From Bacteroidales bacterium KHT7 (lineage in GTDB: Bacteria; Bacteroidota; Bacteroidia; Bacteroidales; Bacteroidaceae): DNA of 64,000 nt. The stretch is taken from NCBI GenBank assembly GCA_900102385.1, contig FNBQ01000012.1, positions 11,454-75,453 of the forward strand. Reading direction: 5' to 3'. How positions within the stretch are numbered: the first letter of the stretch is position 1; each line of letters starts with the position of its first letter. A program made the position numbers and the translations under genes. The notes under the pieces are model-generated. The model had not been told where the DNA came from. It saw only the letters and a list, made by a program, of their open reading frames with translations, and did not search any database. Below are positions 62,771 to 64,000 of the stretch, piece by piece.

Positions 62771-63391
62771 TTACAGATACAAAAGTCCTTCGGGACCCAT
62801 ATTAAAGAGCAAGTCTACGATGCTTAGGTTTGGAATAAAGCCCGTGCGCTCTCTAAACACCTGATAGTAAGGCTTGGCTTCGAAATCGGCATCGGCGGTG
62901 AAATCGCACTTTGGCGAGATGGCGTTGCGCAAATCAACCTCGCCGTCGGCAAGGTCTGAACGGTAGGTATCTGTATGGCGGAGTTTGCCCTCAATGTCGA
63001 TGTCGAGCAGACGGCAGCACAAGAGCATCAACTCCTCGTTGAAATCGCACAGAAAGTCGTATTTCTTCTCGTAGAATGGCGCGAAGTCATCGGCATAATA
63101 CTCAAAGAAAGGGCTGGTCATGTACGACGACTGAAGGGCATTCCAATGCAGCCTGCGCCAGTTGCCGTGGTCGCTCAGGCGCACATCTTTTATGCTTCCG
63201 TGGTTGGGTGCTTTCTCTACGGGCAGAGTGAGCGGCTGCGCGCCTTCGGGACCGGCAATAATACAGCGGTTGCGATAACTCTGCTTTATGTAATGTTCAA
63301 AAAGTTCAATCGTGACGATGTCCGCCCTGTTCAGTTTGCTGTAATACTGGACGGGCGCAAGATAGGCGGTTGCCAAAAGAATATTTGTCAT
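62771..63391 (-). CDS. wbqC: WbqC family protein
   Basis: 206 aa from ATG 63391, which overlaps the lepB TGA as ATGA. The longer ORF start at 63508 overlaps lepB and is unlikely. The family N-terminus is ATAYLAPVQYYSKL, followed by IVTIELFEHYIKQSYRNRCIIAGPEG, LTLPVEKAPNHGSIKDVRLSDHGNWRRLHWNALQSSY and the C-terminal FRERTGFIPNLSIVDLLFNMGPEGLLYL. WbqC proteins are tentatively linked to glycan modification; the activity is unproven. lepB-wbqC adjacency is conserved in Bacteroidales. Confidence 0.92.
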   Translation of the reverse strand: MTNILLATAYLAPVQYYSKLNRADIVTIELFEHYIKQSYRNRCIIAGPEGAQPLTLPVEKAPNHGSIKDVRLSDHGNWRRLHWNALQSSYMTSPFFEYYADDFAPFYEKKYDFLCDFNEELMLLCCRLLDIDIEGKLRHTDTYRSDLADGEVDLRNAISPKCDFTADADFEAKPYYQVFRERTGFIPNLSIVDLLFNMGPEGLLYL

Positions 63392-64000
63392 ATAGTTCTG
63401 ATTTTCTTCCAATATACCATCCAGACTTTTCCAACCAGATGGCTCTCCGGAACGAGTCCGAACAGACGCGAATCGTTTAGATTCAGCATATTGTCGCACA
63501 TCACCCAATAGTAGTTTTGGGTAAAGGTGTATTGCTTCGTGAGTTTTCCGTCAACAAAGAGCTGTCCGTTCTTTATAACAGCCTTGCGACCTTCGTGATA
63601 GTTTATCGTATTGCACAGAAGTGTTATGTTCCAGAGTGTTACTGGCACAACGCCGCCCTTCTTAGGAACAACATAAGGATAGCAGTTTGTAGGTACATCG
63701 GGCGACGTGCATACGAGGGTGAACGCACGGTTTATGGCGGCACGCACCTTCAGAATCTCGTCGTAGTTGAACTGGCGGCTGTGGCTGCTCTGCCCATTGC
63801 CCACAAACGAATCTTTTATGCCGAGAGAATCGACAATGGCGAGCATCCTCTCCTCGCACAATGCCGGATAGTGATATACCCTCTTCAGATGCACATCTAC
63901 CGGCGGAACATCAACCGGAACGAGCTGGCGGTTTAGCATCAGCGTGTCGCCCGCGAGTCCGTATATGCGCGCAATGAACACGGCGCGGTCGTCGATAGCC
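63388..64000 (-). CDS. lepB: Signal peptidase I, 5' end cut off by the window
   Basis: About 204 residues are visible; the frame is open to the right edge (...AIDDRAVFIARIYGLAGDTLMLN), so the start and the serine-containing box lie outside. RIYGLAGDTLMLNRQLV is the box around the catalytic lysine region, and NYYWVMCDNMLNLNDSRLFGLVPESHLVGKVWMVYW corresponds to the GDNRDNSxDSRxWGxVP box. The usual Gly of MGDN is Cys here. A long insert (about 100 residues) lies between the boxes, as in other Bacteroidetes LepB. It removes signal peptides at the inner membrane's periplasmic face. Confidence 0.88.
   Translation of the reverse strand, partial: AIDDRAVFIARIYGLAGDTLMLNRQLVPVDVPPVDVHLKRVYHYPALCEERMLAIVDSLGIKDSFVGNGQSSHSRQFNYDEILKVRAAINRAFTLVCTSPDVPTNCYPYVVPKKGGVVPVTLWNITLLCNTINYHEGRKAVIKNGQLFVDGKLTKQYTFTQNYYWVMCDNMLNLNDSRLFGLVPESHLVGKVWMVYWKKIRTI

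Overview
The window reads as chromosomal DNA of a Bacteroidales bacterium, most like the Prevotellaceae. The evidence is a SusC/SusD pair inside a pectin-utilisation locus, many lipoproteins and secreted hydrolases, the argR-GNAT-argG-argC-argD-proC arginine cluster, S46 dipeptidyl peptidase, WbqC next to signal peptidase, BspA-like repeat proteins, and repeated Bacteroidetes-type promoters (TAnnTTTG -7 box, TTTG/TTG about 19 bases upstream) with few Shine-Dalgarno sites. The genus is inference. No rRNA, tRNA, CRISPR array or insertion sequence was seen. A consensus promoter at 116-146 fires off the left edge, with a leader resembling an rRNA operon leader.

Layout. 1-2475: left-edge promoter, a large degenerate 11-bp tandem array and a TPR-like protein. 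2493-14234 (minus): pectin locus part 1: DUF3826, PL1 pectate lyase, SusD, SusC, DUF4957/DUF5123-type lipoprotein, and an STN-esterase-DUF3826 fusion. 14392-19694 (minus): arginine/proline operon under an ArgR-type operator. 19842-34973 (minus): GH95, an AT-rich MBOAT + SGNH acetylation pair between near-identical terminators, then the operon GH106-SASA esterase-DUF5703-GH2. So one pectin locus appears to be interrupted by an amino-acid operon. It would make a surface lyase and importer plus periplasmic rhamnosidase, fucosidase/galactosidase, GH2 and esterases acting on pectin side chains.

35174-41581: AAA/PD-(D/E)XK protein, YpfJ-like metallopeptidase, GH46 chitosanase with a lipoprotein, and an AT-rich group of small unknown membrane proteins with palindromic repeats. 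42693-52468 (plus): ruvB, SpmA-SpmB fusion, flippase, DPP7-type peptidase, an ECF sigma/anti-sigma/secreted-protein module and a DEAD-box helicase. 52633-58970: small unknown envelope proteins, LOG-family enzyme, M16 peptidase, lemA and an M48 protease. 59080-64000 (minus): lepB (cut by the window edge), wbqC, two BspA-like proteins and a lipoprotein, packed like an operon.

The most unusual signal is a family of intergenic elements (373-570, 37785-37835, 41766-41900, 42010-42201, 57072-57245). Each is a run of degenerate units with an 11-bp period. Three are preceded by the same leader of about 20 nt (TTTTGGTAAAtacAAAATaG-like), and two of those also by an AACAATT/AATTGTT hairpin. I know of no described element of this form.
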